The notes beneath the pieces are model-generated. The model saw nothing but the letters and a program-made list of their open reading frames with translations. It did no database searches and had not been told where the DNA came from. From positions 33,499 to 97,498 of the forward strand of contig NZ_JARFPL010000003.1 in assembly GCF_029167205.1 (NCBI RefSeq): a stretch of 64,000 bases of DNA, in the 5' to 3' direction. The stretch's first letter is position 1. Every line of letters begins with the position of its first letter. This stretch comes from Methanocrinis alkalitolerans (GTDB taxonomy: Archaea > Halobacteriota > Methanosarcinia > Methanotrichales > Methanotrichaceae). Shown in pieces: positions 52,279 to 60,578 of this stretch. The position numbers were made by a program, and so were the translations under genes.

Positions 52279-53559
52279 ATGCTCCCATATATAGAGGTCG
52301 CCAGAGCTCTGGAGGCGGTCAGAAGAGAGGAACGGAGGGACGATAAGGCAGAAGCTGTGGCATCTCTTCTCAGGAGCATGCTCCCGGAGATGCTCCGACC
52401 GACGGCTAGACTTCTATCGGGCCGGCTTTGGCCTCCCTGGGAATCGCGGGAGATGGGGATCGGCCCTGAGATCCTGGGAGAGGTCATCGGAGAGCTATCT
52501 GGCCGGGGCAGATCTGCAGAATCGGAAGGGTCTGACCTGGGAGATTTGGCTTTTATGATGGTTCAGAGGCGGTCCCAGCAGACCCTCACCTCTTCCTCGA
52601 CGGATGCCCTTCAGGTCTACGACTCCCTCCGCCAGATATCAGATCAGAGGGGGCCGGGTTCCCTTTCCAGGAAGAAGTCCATCCTTAAGGGGCTTCTTCT
52701 GAACGCCACCCCTCTGGAGGCCAAGTACATAGCCAGGACCGTTCTGGGGAGGATGATGGTGGGGCTGGGCCCGTCTCTGATGGCTGATGCCATCGGAAAG
52801 GCCTTCTCTGTCGAGGCTGCTCAGGTTGAGAGGGCGTACGCCCTTCTCCCGGATTTCGGCATCGTGGCCCTCAGCGCCTATAGAGGGGAGATATTCGAGG
52901 TGAAGCTGGCACCCCCAAATCCTGCCAGGTTCATGCTCTTTGGGGATAATAGGGGGCAGGATTTTCCTATCTGGATGGAGGAGAAGGCGGCTTACGCAGT
53001 CAGGTACGGCGGTCTCAGGGTCCAGGTACACAAGTTGAACGACCAGGTATTCATTTATACGAGCCAGCTTCGAAACGTCACTTCGCCCCTCGACGACCTG
53101 GCAGAAGAGGTGATGAGGATAAAGGGGAACTTCATCATGGAGGGAGAGTTTCTCCTGGTTCATGGTGGCCGGATATCGCCCCGGTCGGATATGGTGGGGA
53201 GGATCAACCTCAAAGGCAGGTCAAAGGATCTGGCGACCCCCTCCTTTGCGGCATCGGATCTCCTATACCTGGACGGTCGGGAGATGATCGATGAAGGGTA
53301 CGGAGAACGTCGGAGGCTTTTGAGCCGAGGGCTTAAAGGGGTGGCTGGCGAGCCCCTATCTTCAAAAGTATTTCTGGCGGAGGAGAAGGTCTCTTGCGAT
53401 CCCGACGAGGTGATGGAGCTCCTCCGATGGTCTTTAGATCGGGGGTTCGGAGGGCTGATAATGCGCCATCTAGACGGACGTTACACCCCGGGTTCCAGGA
53501 GCAGGGGAGATGTGTTGATATCTCATATCCACGGCACAATCTCCGGCCCAAAGGGCTGA
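52279..53559 (+). CDS. DNA ligase-like protein lacking the catalytic lysine (pseudoenzyme)
   Basis: 426 residues. N-terminal region about 1-205 resembles the DNA-binding domain of archaeal/eukaryal ATP-dependent ligase (LLLNATPLEAKYIARTVLGRMMVGLGPSLMADAI). The adenylation domain (about 210-415) is recognisable, but motif I, normally K-x-D-G within EYKYDGERVQIHK, reads AVRYGGLRVQVHK: Arg242 replaces the adenylated Lys and Gly244 the Asp. Motif IV (EGLMAK type) is GGLIMR, and motif V lysines are absent. The protein ends where the OB-fold should begin. It can hardly ligate; a DNA-binding or regulatory role is possible. A second, active ligase is expected elsewhere in the genome. Confidence 0.8.
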   Translation: MLPYIEVARALEAVRREERRDDKAEAVASLLRSMLPEMLRPTARLLSGRLWPPWESREMGIGPEILGEVIGELSGRGRSAESEGSDLGDLAFMMVQRRSQQTLTSSSTDALQVYDSLRQISDQRGPGSLSRKKSILKGLLLNATPLEAKYIARTVLGRMMVGLGPSLMADAIGKAFSVEAAQVERAYALLPDFGIVALSAYRGEIFEVKLAPPNPARFMLFGDNRGQDFPIWMEEKAAYAVRYGGLRVQVHKLNDQVFIYTSQLRNVTSPLDDLAEEVMRIKGNFIMEGEFLLVHGGRISPRSDMVGRINLKGRSKDLATPSFAASDLLYLDGREMIDEGYGERRRLLSRGLKGVAGEPLSSKVFLAEEKVSCDPDEVMELLRWSLDRGFGGLIMRHLDGRYTPGSRSRGDVLISHIHGTISGPKG

Positions 53560-53849
53560 TCCCGCATCGTCCTGGGGCCGCTTTCAGGAGATTGATCCTG
53601 ATGAGACCTCAAAGATGGGCGCGTCATCTATTGATGGTTTTCATCAAGAATGGTCATTTGGTCTTCGTTTGCATTTCGAAATAAAAGTCCACCGCCGCTT
53701 TTTTTCGAGCGATACCGCCAAGAAAGTCTATATACGTGAAGGATCCTCAGTTCTTTGAGAGCCGGTCAAGAGTGCGGTTCTTCTCAGAGGGGAGAATATT
53801 TAAGCTCAGTATGTGAATATGTTTAGAGAGGTATCGGAGGAAGGATTAG

Positions 53850-55016
53850 ATGACCAGAGGATTTTTGGCGGTTTCGGCGGCGCTTCTGGTGGCCGCCATA
53901 ATGATATCGCCAGCTATGGCATATACCGTTTGCAGTTCAGCAAATCCATCATACACTATAGGCTCGGGAACGCCCTATCAGTATACCATGGGGTCCGGGG
54001 GCCTTCAGGCCTATACCATAGGCTCGGGAAGTCCTTATCAGTATACCATGGGGTCCGGGGGCCTTCAGGCCTATACCATAGGCTCGGAAAGTCCCTACCA
54101 ATACACGATGGGTTCAGCCGCCTTCCAGGGCTATTCCATCGGGATGGGCGCCCCAGCATCGAGCCTAGGATGTGAGGTTCCCGTTCCATCTGTCACGGTA
54201 CCTGCAGTAGAGAGGCCCGTGGTCGAGGAGCCCGTGGTCGAGGAGCCCGTGGTCGAGGAGCCCGTGGTTGAGGAGCCCGTGGTCGAGGAGCCCGTGGTCG
54301 AGGAGCCCGTGGTCGAGGAGCCCGTGGTCGAGGAGCCCGTGGTCGAGGAGCCCGTGGTTGAGGAGCCCGTGGTTGAGGAGCCAGTGGTTGAGGAGCCCGC
54401 TCTCATGAACATCGTCGAGACGGCGATAGATGCAGGCAACTTCAACACCCTGGTGGCGGCGGTCGAGGCCGCAGGTCTCGCTGAAGTCCTCAGCGGCGAC
54501 GGACCCTTCACCGTCTTTGCCCCCACCGACGACGCCTTTGCAAGATTAGAGGGACTTGACGAGATCGACAACGAGACCCTGGCAGAGATCCTCAAGTACC
54601 ACGTCGCAGCCGGCGCCATCATGGAGTCAGACGTCGTGAACATGACGGCTATACCCACCCTCCAGGGCGGAAACCTCACCGTTGAGGTAACCGAAGAGGG
54701 CGTGACGGTGGACGGCGCCAACGTGACGGCGACCGATATCGTCTGCAGCAACGGCGTCATCCACGTCATCGACTCGGTCCTGATCTTGCCAGAAGAGGCG
54801 GAAGTCGCGGCCCCCGTTGAGACGATCGGCGACACCCTCGCCGACATCGTACCCCCAGAGATGGACGAAGGCGCCCTTGGTGACATAGTCATACCCGAGA
54901 TGGACGAAGGCGCCCTTGGTGACATAGTCATACCCGAGATGGACGAAGGCGCCCTTGGTGACATAGTCATACCCGAGATGGACGAAGGCACCCTCGGTGA
55001 CATAGTCCCACCTTGA
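53850..55016 (+). CDS. Fasciclin (FAS1) domain secreted protein with three repeat arrays
   Basis: 388 residues, signal peptide MTRGFLAVSAALLVAAIMISPAMA. Then three 20-residue repeats (YTIGSGSPYQYTMGSGGLQA type), a stalk of twelve VVEEP pentapeptides, a FAS1 domain (about 187-325: LMNIVETAIDAGNFNTLVAAVEAAGL, GPFTVFAPTDDAFARL, ILKYHVAAG, and IVCSNGVIHVIDSVL), and four 13-residue C-terminal repeats (EMDEGALGDIVIP). FAS1 domains mediate adhesion; the rod-like Pro/Glu stalk would project it from the cell. No membrane anchor or sorting signal at the end. Leader of about 95 bases after a TATA-like CTATATAC near 53729. Confidence 0.92.
   Translation: MTRGFLAVSAALLVAAIMISPAMAYTVCSSANPSYTIGSGTPYQYTMGSGGLQAYTIGSGSPYQYTMGSGGLQAYTIGSESPYQYTMGSAAFQGYSIGMGAPASSLGCEVPVPSVTVPAVERPVVEEPVVEEPVVEEPVVEEPVVEEPVVEEPVVEEPVVEEPVVEEPVVEEPVVEEPVVEEPALMNIVETAIDAGNFNTLVAAVEAAGLAEVLSGDGPFTVFAPTDDAFARLEGLDEIDNETLAEILKYHVAAGAIMESDVVNMTAIPTLQGGNLTVEVTEEGVTVDGANVTATDIVCSNGVIHVIDSVLILPEEAEVAAPVETIGDTLADIVPPEMDEGALGDIVIPEMDEGALGDIVIPEMDEGALGDIVIPEMDEGTLGDIVPP
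53952..54131 (+). repeat. Three 60-bp coding repeats (20 residues each)
   Basis: Units start at 53952, 54012 and 54072; the first two are almost identical at the nucleotide level, the third has drifted. They encode the Gly/Tyr/Ser-rich N-terminal part of the fasciclin protein. Confidence 0.92.
54219..54398 (+). repeat. Twelve 15-bp repeats encoding VVEEP
   Basis: GTGGTCGAGGAGCCC repeated 12 times, with only GTC/GTT or single-base variation in a few units. A rigid Pro/Glu stalk; such perfect tracts are likely to vary in number between strains. Confidence 0.95.
54858..55013 (+). repeat. Four 39-bp C-terminal coding repeats
   Basis: Units at 54858, 54897, 54936 and 54975 encode EMDEGALGDIVIP; the last has T for A and PP at the end, directly before the stop codon. 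The first three units are virtually identical. Confidence 0.94.
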
Positions 55017-55052
55017 AACGGATACCAATACCAGGTTAGTCAGAGGAGATTT

Positions 55053-55087
55053 AGAGGAGAGACAGGCCCTAGATCTGTCTCTACTCT
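55053..55087 (+). terminator. Hairpin downstream of the fasciclin gene
   Basis: A 13-bp stem with one mismatch (AGAGGAGAGACAG with CTGTCTCTACTCT) and a 9-base loop, extended outside by GGTTAG/CTAACC near 55034 and 55085. It begins about 37 bases after the stop codon. Confidence 0.5.
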
Positions 55088-55249
55088 AACCTCTTCCCAT
55101 GGCCATTTTTTCCCTGCCCATCGATGAGATCGAGATGAAAGCTGAGGTTATCCGGTTGATTATGCTGCATTGCTGGATCTTAGACCTCGGAGAGATGGAA
55201 ACTTTTTCTCAACTGCAAGAGGAGGACCGATATAGTTGGAGGGAGACGG

Positions 55250-55957
55250 ATGCGATCTGAAGTCGTCCTCGCTCTGATCCTCACCGCGTCTCTAATCTCC
55301 ATAGGGGCGCCGAACCATCCTGATCTAGACCCGATACCCGATGCTCCTCTGGAGGGGCGGATTATCGAGGCGGACGTCCCTTCTGGGATAGACGTTCCGG
55401 ACGATCCCGAAGGATCGAACGATCCGAAGTTGGGGGTTGGGATGCCCCTCCGGATCGATCCGGCCTTTCTCGCGATTGGAAGCGCCCCGAAGGTTCCGAC
55501 GCCGGATGCCTCCTCGAAGGGGGATATCCCGCCGATCTCGGTCCTCTTGAACAAGATGGTCTGGTTCGATGTAGAAGACCGCACCCTGGACGGAAAGGGG
55601 CCCTACGGCAGGATGGTGGTGAACCGCGTTCCCATAGCTTCTCCGGTCTTCAATCGGCTTCTGGAGGATGCGGGGTACGCCAAGGTGAGAGAGTTCCAGC
55701 CCCTTTCAGCCCCCGGGGACTGGTGGAGAGATTCTAAAGCTTTTAATCTCCCCTCCAGAGGAGAGCTCCCCGCGGAGGGGTTTGGATCCGTCCAGGTCAA
55801 ACGGTTTTACGTCGGATGGGCGTATTCGGACAAGTACCATTACCCTGACTGTCGATGGGCCAAGAACATCCCCCCCGGCGAGCAGGTTTGGTTCTCCAGC
55901 CCCGAGGTGGCGAGGGAGAGGGGGTACGCTCCCTGTGGGACCTGCAGACCGCCCTGA
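55250..55957 (+). CDS. Secreted protein with SNase-like remnant and Ada-type zinc-binding C-terminus
   Basis: 235 residues, signal peptide MRSEVVLALILTASLISIGA. A Pro/Asp-rich region of about 60 residues follows. The segment GPYGRMVVNRVPIASPVFNRLLEDAGYAKV recalls the second half of a staphylococcal nuclease fold, but the catalytic Arg/Glu/Arg set is not all seen. The C-terminal module KYHYPDCRWAKNIPPGE with YAPCGTC matches the Ada-like Cys/His metal-binding unit often attached to secreted nucleases. Function uncertain; it may be an inactive nuclease relative or a metal-binding envelope protein. Confidence 0.65.
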   Translation: MRSEVVLALILTASLISIGAPNHPDLDPIPDAPLEGRIIEADVPSGIDVPDDPEGSNDPKLGVGMPLRIDPAFLAIGSAPKVPTPDASSKGDIPPISVLLNKMVWFDVEDRTLDGKGPYGRMVVNRVPIASPVFNRLLEDAGYAKVREFQPLSAPGDWWRDSKAFNLPSRGELPAEGFGSVQVKRFYVGWAYSDKYHYPDCRWAKNIPPGEQVWFSSPEVARERGYAPCGTCRPP

Positions 55958-56297
55958 AAGGCGTGAGAAGCTTCCCTTTTCCCTCTATCTTTGGTGGTGC
56001 TCTTTGATTCGGTTGATAATTCGATTAGAGTTTTTAGAGGCACTGCGCATTAGCGTTTTTGAATTCGAGATGGACCAAAGGGTTATCTAACAAAAACAAG
56101 ATCGGTATCGTTTCTCTTTGGATATATCAACCGAATCCAGGCGCACCACCCTATCTTTCGATCTTCTGTCAGTGGCCAGACTTTCCGCCAGCTGTGGTAT
56201 GAGGACGAGCTCTGGCCTGCTCGCAAATCTTATATAAGCTGCAGCCTTCCTCCACCATAGGATAAAATAGTACATCAATGTTCTTTGGTGATCTCAA
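55958..56297. promoter_or_regulatory. Upstream region of the ferredoxin/AOR operon
   Basis: 340 bp without gene. CTTATATAAG, a perfect palindromic TATA-like box, lies at 56228-56237 about 60 bases before the ATG at 56298. The AT-rich first part of this interval shows nothing recognisable. Confidence 0.5.
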
Positions 56298-56768
56298 ATG
56301 GCTCTTAAAACTCTGATGGTCCAGCCATCCCTCTGCACGGGATGCAGGAGCTGCGAGATGGCCTGCTCCCTGGGCCACGATGGAAAGTGCAGCCCGGCCC
56401 TCTCCCGGATCCGGGTGATCAGGTTCGACTCCGAAGGGAGGAACGTCCCCACCGTCTGCGCCCAGTGCACCAGGCCTGAGTGCCTCTCGGCCTGCACCGA
56501 GGGCGCCATCAGGCGTGACGTCGCCACAGGTGCGGTCCTCATCGACGAGGCCCTCTGCAAAGGGTGCAGGGCTTGCATATCCGCGTGTTCTCATTCTCAG
56601 ATAGGCTTCCACCCCGAAAAGGGGCTCGCATTCAAGTGCGACCTCTGCGGCGGGGACCCCCTCTGCGCTCGGTTCTGCCCCACGGGGGCCCTGTCCTTCG
56701 TATATCTCGACCAGCATCTTATGGCCAGGAGGAGGGCGCTCCTGAGAGCCCCCGGCGAGGCGGTCTGA
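56298..56768 (+). CDS. Polyferredoxin (4 x [4Fe-4S]) partner of AOR
   Basis: 156 residues, HycB/DMSO-reductase-beta type. Four cysteine clusters are visible: CTGCRSCEMAC, CAQCTRPECLSAC, CKGCRACISAC, CDLCGGDPLCARFC. It would shuttle electrons from the tungsten enzyme encoded next to it to ferredoxin or other carriers. The gene precedes the AOR gene by 31 bp, and both are on one transcript. No twin-arginine signal, so cytoplasmic. Confidence 0.92.
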   Translation: MALKTLMVQPSLCTGCRSCEMACSLGHDGKCSPALSRIRVIRFDSEGRNVPTVCAQCTRPECLSACTEGAIRRDVATGAVLIDEALCKGCRACISACSHSQIGFHPEKGLAFKCDLCGGDPLCARFCPTGALSFVYLDQHLMARRRALLRAPGEAV

Positions 56769-56799
56769 GGACCGAAGAAAGACGGGAAGGGATCCTATC

Positions 56800-58779
56800 A
56801 TGACTACGATGGTCAAAGGGTGGACGGGAAAGAGGCTCCGGGTGGACTTGACATCTGGATCGTCGAAGGTGGAGTATATCGACATATCCCACCGCAAAAT
56901 GTGGCTCGGAGGCCGGGGGTTCAACTCCGAGCTCCTCTACAGGGAGGTGGGACCTTTTGTCGACCCCCTGGGCCCCGAAAACAGGCTCATATTCGGGGTG
57001 GGGCCTCTGACGGGGACCTTTGCGCCTGCCAGCTCCAGAACGACGATCACCGCCAAGTCGCCCCTGGGGACCCCCGAGGGGTTCGGCGACTCGAATATGG
57101 GCGGCAACTTCGGCCCGGAGATGAAGTTTGCGGGCTACGACCAGATCGTGATCCAGGGGCTGTCAGAGAAGCCGGTGTACCTCTCGGTTCTCGACGATCT
57201 CGTGGAGATCAGGGACGCCTCCCACCTCTGGGGGAGGAGGATCTCCGAGACCGACGCCATGGTCAAGGAGGATCTATCCGACCAGGAGGTTCACGTCGCC
57301 GCCATCGGGCCAGCCGGGGAGAACCTGGTGAGATACGGCTGCATAATAAACGACGTATCGAGGGCGGCGGCCAGGTCCGGGATGGGGGCGGTGATGGGCT
57401 CAAAGAACCTGAAGGCAGTCGCCGTCCGGGGGACGGGGGCCGTCGAGATTGAAAGCCCCCAGGAGTTTTTCGAGATCTGCGCCGAGACGAGAGGCCGGCT
57501 CAAACGGGACGCCGTCGCTCAGCTCCTCCACGACCAGGGATCGCTCCTCCTCACCATGCCTGCCAACTACGAGCATGGCTGGTTCTGCTGGAGGAACTTC
57601 CAGCGGGGCAACCACCCCCAGGCCCACCTCCTCAGCGGCGAACGCCACCGCGACCACTTCCTCGCTCACCGGGAGGGGTGCTTCGCCTGTCCCATCTCCT
57701 GCGGCAGGTTCAGCAGGATAAAGGAGGGCAGATACGCCGGCGAGACGACCGGCGGCCCTGAGTACGAGACCCTCGCCGCCCTCGGTCCGAGGGTGGGCCA
57801 CCTCGATATGAACAGGGTCATCGCCAACGGCAAGCTCGTCAACGAGCTGGGGATGGACTCCTGCTCCTGCGGCGGAGCTATCGCCTGGGCGATGGAGTGC
57901 TGGGAGAAGGGGCTCATCGGCGAGGAGGATACCGGCGGCCTCGCCGTCGAATGGGGCGACGGGGACCTCATCGAGTCCCTCATAAGGATGATCGCCGCCC
58001 GACAGGGTTTCGGCGACCTCCTGGCCGAGGGGTCCTTCAGGGCGGCCCGGATCCTGGGCCGGGGGGAGGACTATTCGATATCCGTCAAGGGGCACGACAT
58101 GTCCCAGGACGACCCCCGGGGCTTGGGCTTCGCCTTCGGGATCGGCTTTGCGACGGGAAGGCGCGGCGGAGACCACCTCCAGGCCCTCCCCTGCCTCGAG
58201 CTGACGGGGTCCTTCTACCCCGGCCTCGTCGAGAAGATCCTGGGGACGAGCGCTGCCGAAGAGCGGCTCTCGATGGTGAAGAAGCCGGAGATGGAGCGTT
58301 ACCAGGAGGACCTGAAGGCCGTAGGCGATTCCCTCACCCAGTGTGCCTTCACCCACACCTGGTCTTTCGCGATCCAGCTCGAAGACATGGTCCGGCTATT
58401 GAAGTCGGCGACGGGGGTCGATTATACTCCCGAAGAGCTTCTGAAGGTCGGCGGCCGGATCGTCCACCTGGAGAGGGCCTACTGGAATCGAGTTTTAGTC
58501 GGTAAGAACGAGGATAAAAATCCGAGGCGTTTCACCGAAGAGCCGATGCCCGACGGGCCCAACCAGGGGGTCGTCTTCCCCGAGAGGGAGCTGATCCCCC
58601 GGTACTACCAGGTGAGGGGCTGGGAGGAGAAGACGGGCTTTCCCCTCCCGAAGGTCCTGGATGAGTACGGCCTCGCCGGGGTGGCAGAGGAGCTAAAGCC
58701 CTACAGAAAGCGATACCTTGAGATGATCTCGAAGGACCATGGGCCTTCGAAATCGAAGGCTGATGCCGAGGTTGGCTAG
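56800..58779 (+). CDS. aor: Aldehyde ferredoxin oxidoreductase, tungsten-dependent
   Basis: 659 residues. Oxidises aldehydes to carboxylic acids at a tungsten-bis-pterin site with one [4Fe-4S]. N-terminal domain: KGWTGKRLRVDLTSG, WLGGRGFNSELLY, SRTTITAKSPLG, GGNFGPEMKFAGYDQIVI. The iron-sulfur Cys are CFACPISC plus a downstream Cys in SLTQCAFTH; the pterin-binding segment NELGMDSCSCGGAI is present. The C-terminal extension after about 600 residues is typical. Physiological aldehyde unknown. Operon with the polyferredoxin. Confidence 0.94.
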   Translation: MTTMVKGWTGKRLRVDLTSGSSKVEYIDISHRKMWLGGRGFNSELLYREVGPFVDPLGPENRLIFGVGPLTGTFAPASSRTTITAKSPLGTPEGFGDSNMGGNFGPEMKFAGYDQIVIQGLSEKPVYLSVLDDLVEIRDASHLWGRRISETDAMVKEDLSDQEVHVAAIGPAGENLVRYGCIINDVSRAAARSGMGAVMGSKNLKAVAVRGTGAVEIESPQEFFEICAETRGRLKRDAVAQLLHDQGSLLLTMPANYEHGWFCWRNFQRGNHPQAHLLSGERHRDHFLAHREGCFACPISCGRFSRIKEGRYAGETTGGPEYETLAALGPRVGHLDMNRVIANGKLVNELGMDSCSCGGAIAWAMECWEKGLIGEEDTGGLAVEWGDGDLIESLIRMIAARQGFGDLLAEGSFRAARILGRGEDYSISVKGHDMSQDDPRGLGFAFGIGFATGRRGGDHLQALPCLELTGSFYPGLVEKILGTSAAEERLSMVKKPEMERYQEDLKAVGDSLTQCAFTHTWSFAIQLEDMVRLLKSATGVDYTPEELLKVGGRIVHLERAYWNRVLVGKNEDKNPRRFTEEPMPDGPNQGVVFPERELIPRYYQVRGWEEKTGFPLPKVLDEYGLAGVAEELKPYRKRYLEMISKDHGPSKSKADAEVG

Positions 58780-58832
58780 GCGGTCTCGACGGTGGTCGAG
58801 ATCTCAAAGCTCTGGCGGGCGATGGCGGAGCT

Positions 58833-58849
58833 GCGGGCCCAAAGCCCGC
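58833..58849. terminator. Hairpin between the convergent AOR and aspS genes
   Basis: GCGGGC and GCCCGC around CCAAA, in the 85-bp spacer separating both stop codons; it could serve either strand. Confidence 0.45.
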
Positions 58850-58864
58850 CACTCCCCCCTAAAT

Positions 58865-60169
58865 TTATGGCACGAGCCTCCTTCGATCCCTGGGAAAGAG
58901 GACGGCGTCCCGGATGTTTTCGAGGTTGAGCATGGTGAGAACGACCCTCCCTAGGCCCAGACCCCAGCCTGCGTGGGGGGGCATCCCAAACCTGAAGGCC
59001 CTCAGGTAGAACTCGAACCCGTCGGGGTCGAGCCCCTGGCGTCTTATCTTCTCGACGAGGAGGTCGGGGTCGTGGACCCGTTGGGCGCCGCTGGCCAGCT
59101 CCATCGAGGGGTGCATCAGGTCGAATCCCCGGCTGATCTCGGGCCTCTCCTCGAAGGGGAGGGTGTAGTAGGGCTTTATGGACGTCGGCCACTCCGTCAT
59201 GAAGTAGTGCTCTCCTATGGCAGAGCCGATCGCCTTCTCCGCCTCGGTGTCCAGGTCGTCTCCCCACTCGATCTTCGCGTCCCTGCCTTCGTTTGCGATC
59301 TTTAGCGCCTCGGTGTAGGTCACCCTCTTGAAGGGGGTGCTGGGGACGGCAAGGTCGATATCCAGAGACTTCAGCTCCTTATAGCACCTTTCGGCGACGT
59401 CTCGGTAGGCCTTGGCCATCGCCTCTTCCAGGAGGGCCATAACGTCCTCCTCGTCGGCGAAGCTGACCTCGACGTCGATGGATATCGCCTCGTTGAGGTG
59501 GCGCCTCGTATCGTGCTCCTCGGCCCGAAAGATGGGCCCTATCTCGAAGACCCGGTCGAGGCCCGCCGACATCAGCATCTGCTTGTAGAGCTGAGGGCTC
59601 TGGTTGAGGAATGCCTCCCTCTCGAAGTATGTGATGGGAAATAGGGCGGTCCCGCCTTCTGTAGCCGTCGCCACCACCTTGGGGGTGGCGACCTCGATGA
59701 AGCCGTTCTCTGCGAAGTACTCGCGGAAGGAGCGGAGGACCTCGCTTTCGATCCTGAATACTGCCAGGACGGAAGGCCTCCGGAGGTCGACGAACCGGGA
59801 GTCGAGCCTCGTGTCCAGGTCCGCCCCCACCTTTCCTGTGGGGTCCATGGGGAGGGGCGAATCCGCCTCGTTGAGGAGCCCGATATCCGAGGGTATGATC
59901 TCGTACCCCCTCGGAGCCTTCGGCTCCCCCTTCACCCTCCCCCGGACGAGGATGACGCTCTCCCGGCTGAGGTGCCTCACCTTTTCGAGGAGGTCTTTAT
60001 CCACCTTCTTTGCGACCAGGGTCACCTGAGCTAGACCCTCGCGATCCCTCAGGACTAGAAAGCAGATTCCGCCCAGGTCTCGAACCTCGTGGGCCCAGCC
60101 CGCCAGGGTCACCTCTAGCCCGTCCATCTCCGGAAGTATATCACCTGAATAATGAGTTCTGAGGACCAA
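58865..60169 (-). CDS. aspS: Aspartyl-tRNA synthetase, archaeal type
   Basis: 434 residues, class II synthetase. N-terminal OB-fold anticodon-binding domain (about 1-105); class II motif 2 FRAEEHDTRRHLNEAISID; motif 3 GWGLGLGRVVLTMLNLENIRDAVLFPRDRRRLVP. The OB-fold residue in LAGWAHEVRDLGG is His and the later segment has Pro in KAPRGYEII. In published comparisons this His/Pro pair marks non-discriminating AspRS, which also charges tRNA-Asn; that would require GatCAB amidotransferase (inference). Minus-strand TATA-like CTTTTATATC sits at about 60200-60210. Confidence 0.94.
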   Translation of the reverse strand: MVLRTHYSGDILPEMDGLEVTLAGWAHEVRDLGGICFLVLRDREGLAQVTLVAKKVDKDLLEKVRHLSRESVILVRGRVKGEPKAPRGYEIIPSDIGLLNEADSPLPMDPTGKVGADLDTRLDSRFVDLRRPSVLAVFRIESEVLRSFREYFAENGFIEVATPKVVATATEGGTALFPITYFEREAFLNQSPQLYKQMLMSAGLDRVFEIGPIFRAEEHDTRRHLNEAISIDVEVSFADEEDVMALLEEAMAKAYRDVAERCYKELKSLDIDLAVPSTPFKRVTYTEALKIANEGRDAKIEWGDDLDTEAEKAIGSAIGEHYFMTEWPTSIKPYYTLPFEERPEISRGFDLMHPSMELASGAQRVHDPDLLVEKIRRQGLDPDGFEFYLRAFRFGMPPHAGWGLGLGRVVLTMLNLENIRDAVLFPRDRRRLVP

Positions 60170-60365
60170 ATAACGTCACCGATGGGAGAAATAGGGTTCT
60201 GATATAAAAGCAGTCCGAAAGCTCGGGGCCGCCCTGCCTTTCGGAAGGGCGGTCCACCCCCCCCCCAACAGGACCAAATAGAATCATACGCCTACAAGGC
60301 GGTAGGTATATCTGAAACGGGGACTATATAAGATCCTTGCTTCAAACTCCAGGCTTGCTCTCACC
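60170..60365. promoter_or_regulatory. Divergent promoter region of aspS and the SSS-DUF835 operon
   Basis: It contains the aspS TATA-like element near 60205 (minus), a large hairpin at 60226-60255 (GGGCCGCCCT with AGGGCGGTCC, one mismatch), a run of ten C near 60257, and an ACTATATAAG TATA-like box at 60323-60332 for the plus-strand operon beginning at 60366. Confidence 0.5.
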
Positions 60366-60578
60366 ATGACGACATCGCGGAAAGATCTTATGGAGCAGGA
60401 TGAGTTCTGGATCCTGCTCTTCATCCTCGGAAGCGTCCTCCTCAACTGGCCGGCTTTATCCCTGGTCGGAGGGGGAGACGATCCCATAGGCAATACCGCC
60501 GTACTAGTCTACATAATATCCGTCTGGCTCTCGATCATCCTCTTTGCATTTCTATTCGAAAGGTGGACCTCGAATTGA
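60366..60578 (+). CDS. Small two-helix membrane protein preceding the SSS fusion
   Basis: 70 residues with two hydrophobic helices, FWILLFILGSVLLNWPAL and AVLVYIISVWLSIILFAFLF, and charged ends. Small membrane proteins in front of SSS transporters are common in bacteria (for example DUF485/DUF3311-like partners), and a subunit role is likely by analogy. Its stop overlaps the start of the next gene (TTGA), so the two are co-translated. Confidence 0.72.
   Translation: MTTSRKDLMEQDEFWILLFILGSVLLNWPALSLVGGGDDPIGNTAVLVYIISVWLSIILFAFLFERWTSN

Noticed and set aside
51660..52487. 275-residue minus-strand frame opposite the wHTH gene
   Set aside because: Ser/Arg-rich antisense shadow; the plus-strand wHTH and ligase-like frames have clear domain patterns.
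54219..54398. Possible CRISPR-like array
   Set aside because: The 15-bp units are contiguous, without spacers, and in frame with the fasciclin gene, so they are coding repeats.
54131..55003. 290-residue minus-strand Ser/Thr-rich frame
   Set aside because: It is the complement of the VVEEP and FAS1 coding sequence; the STTGS repeats are an artefact of the repeated codons.
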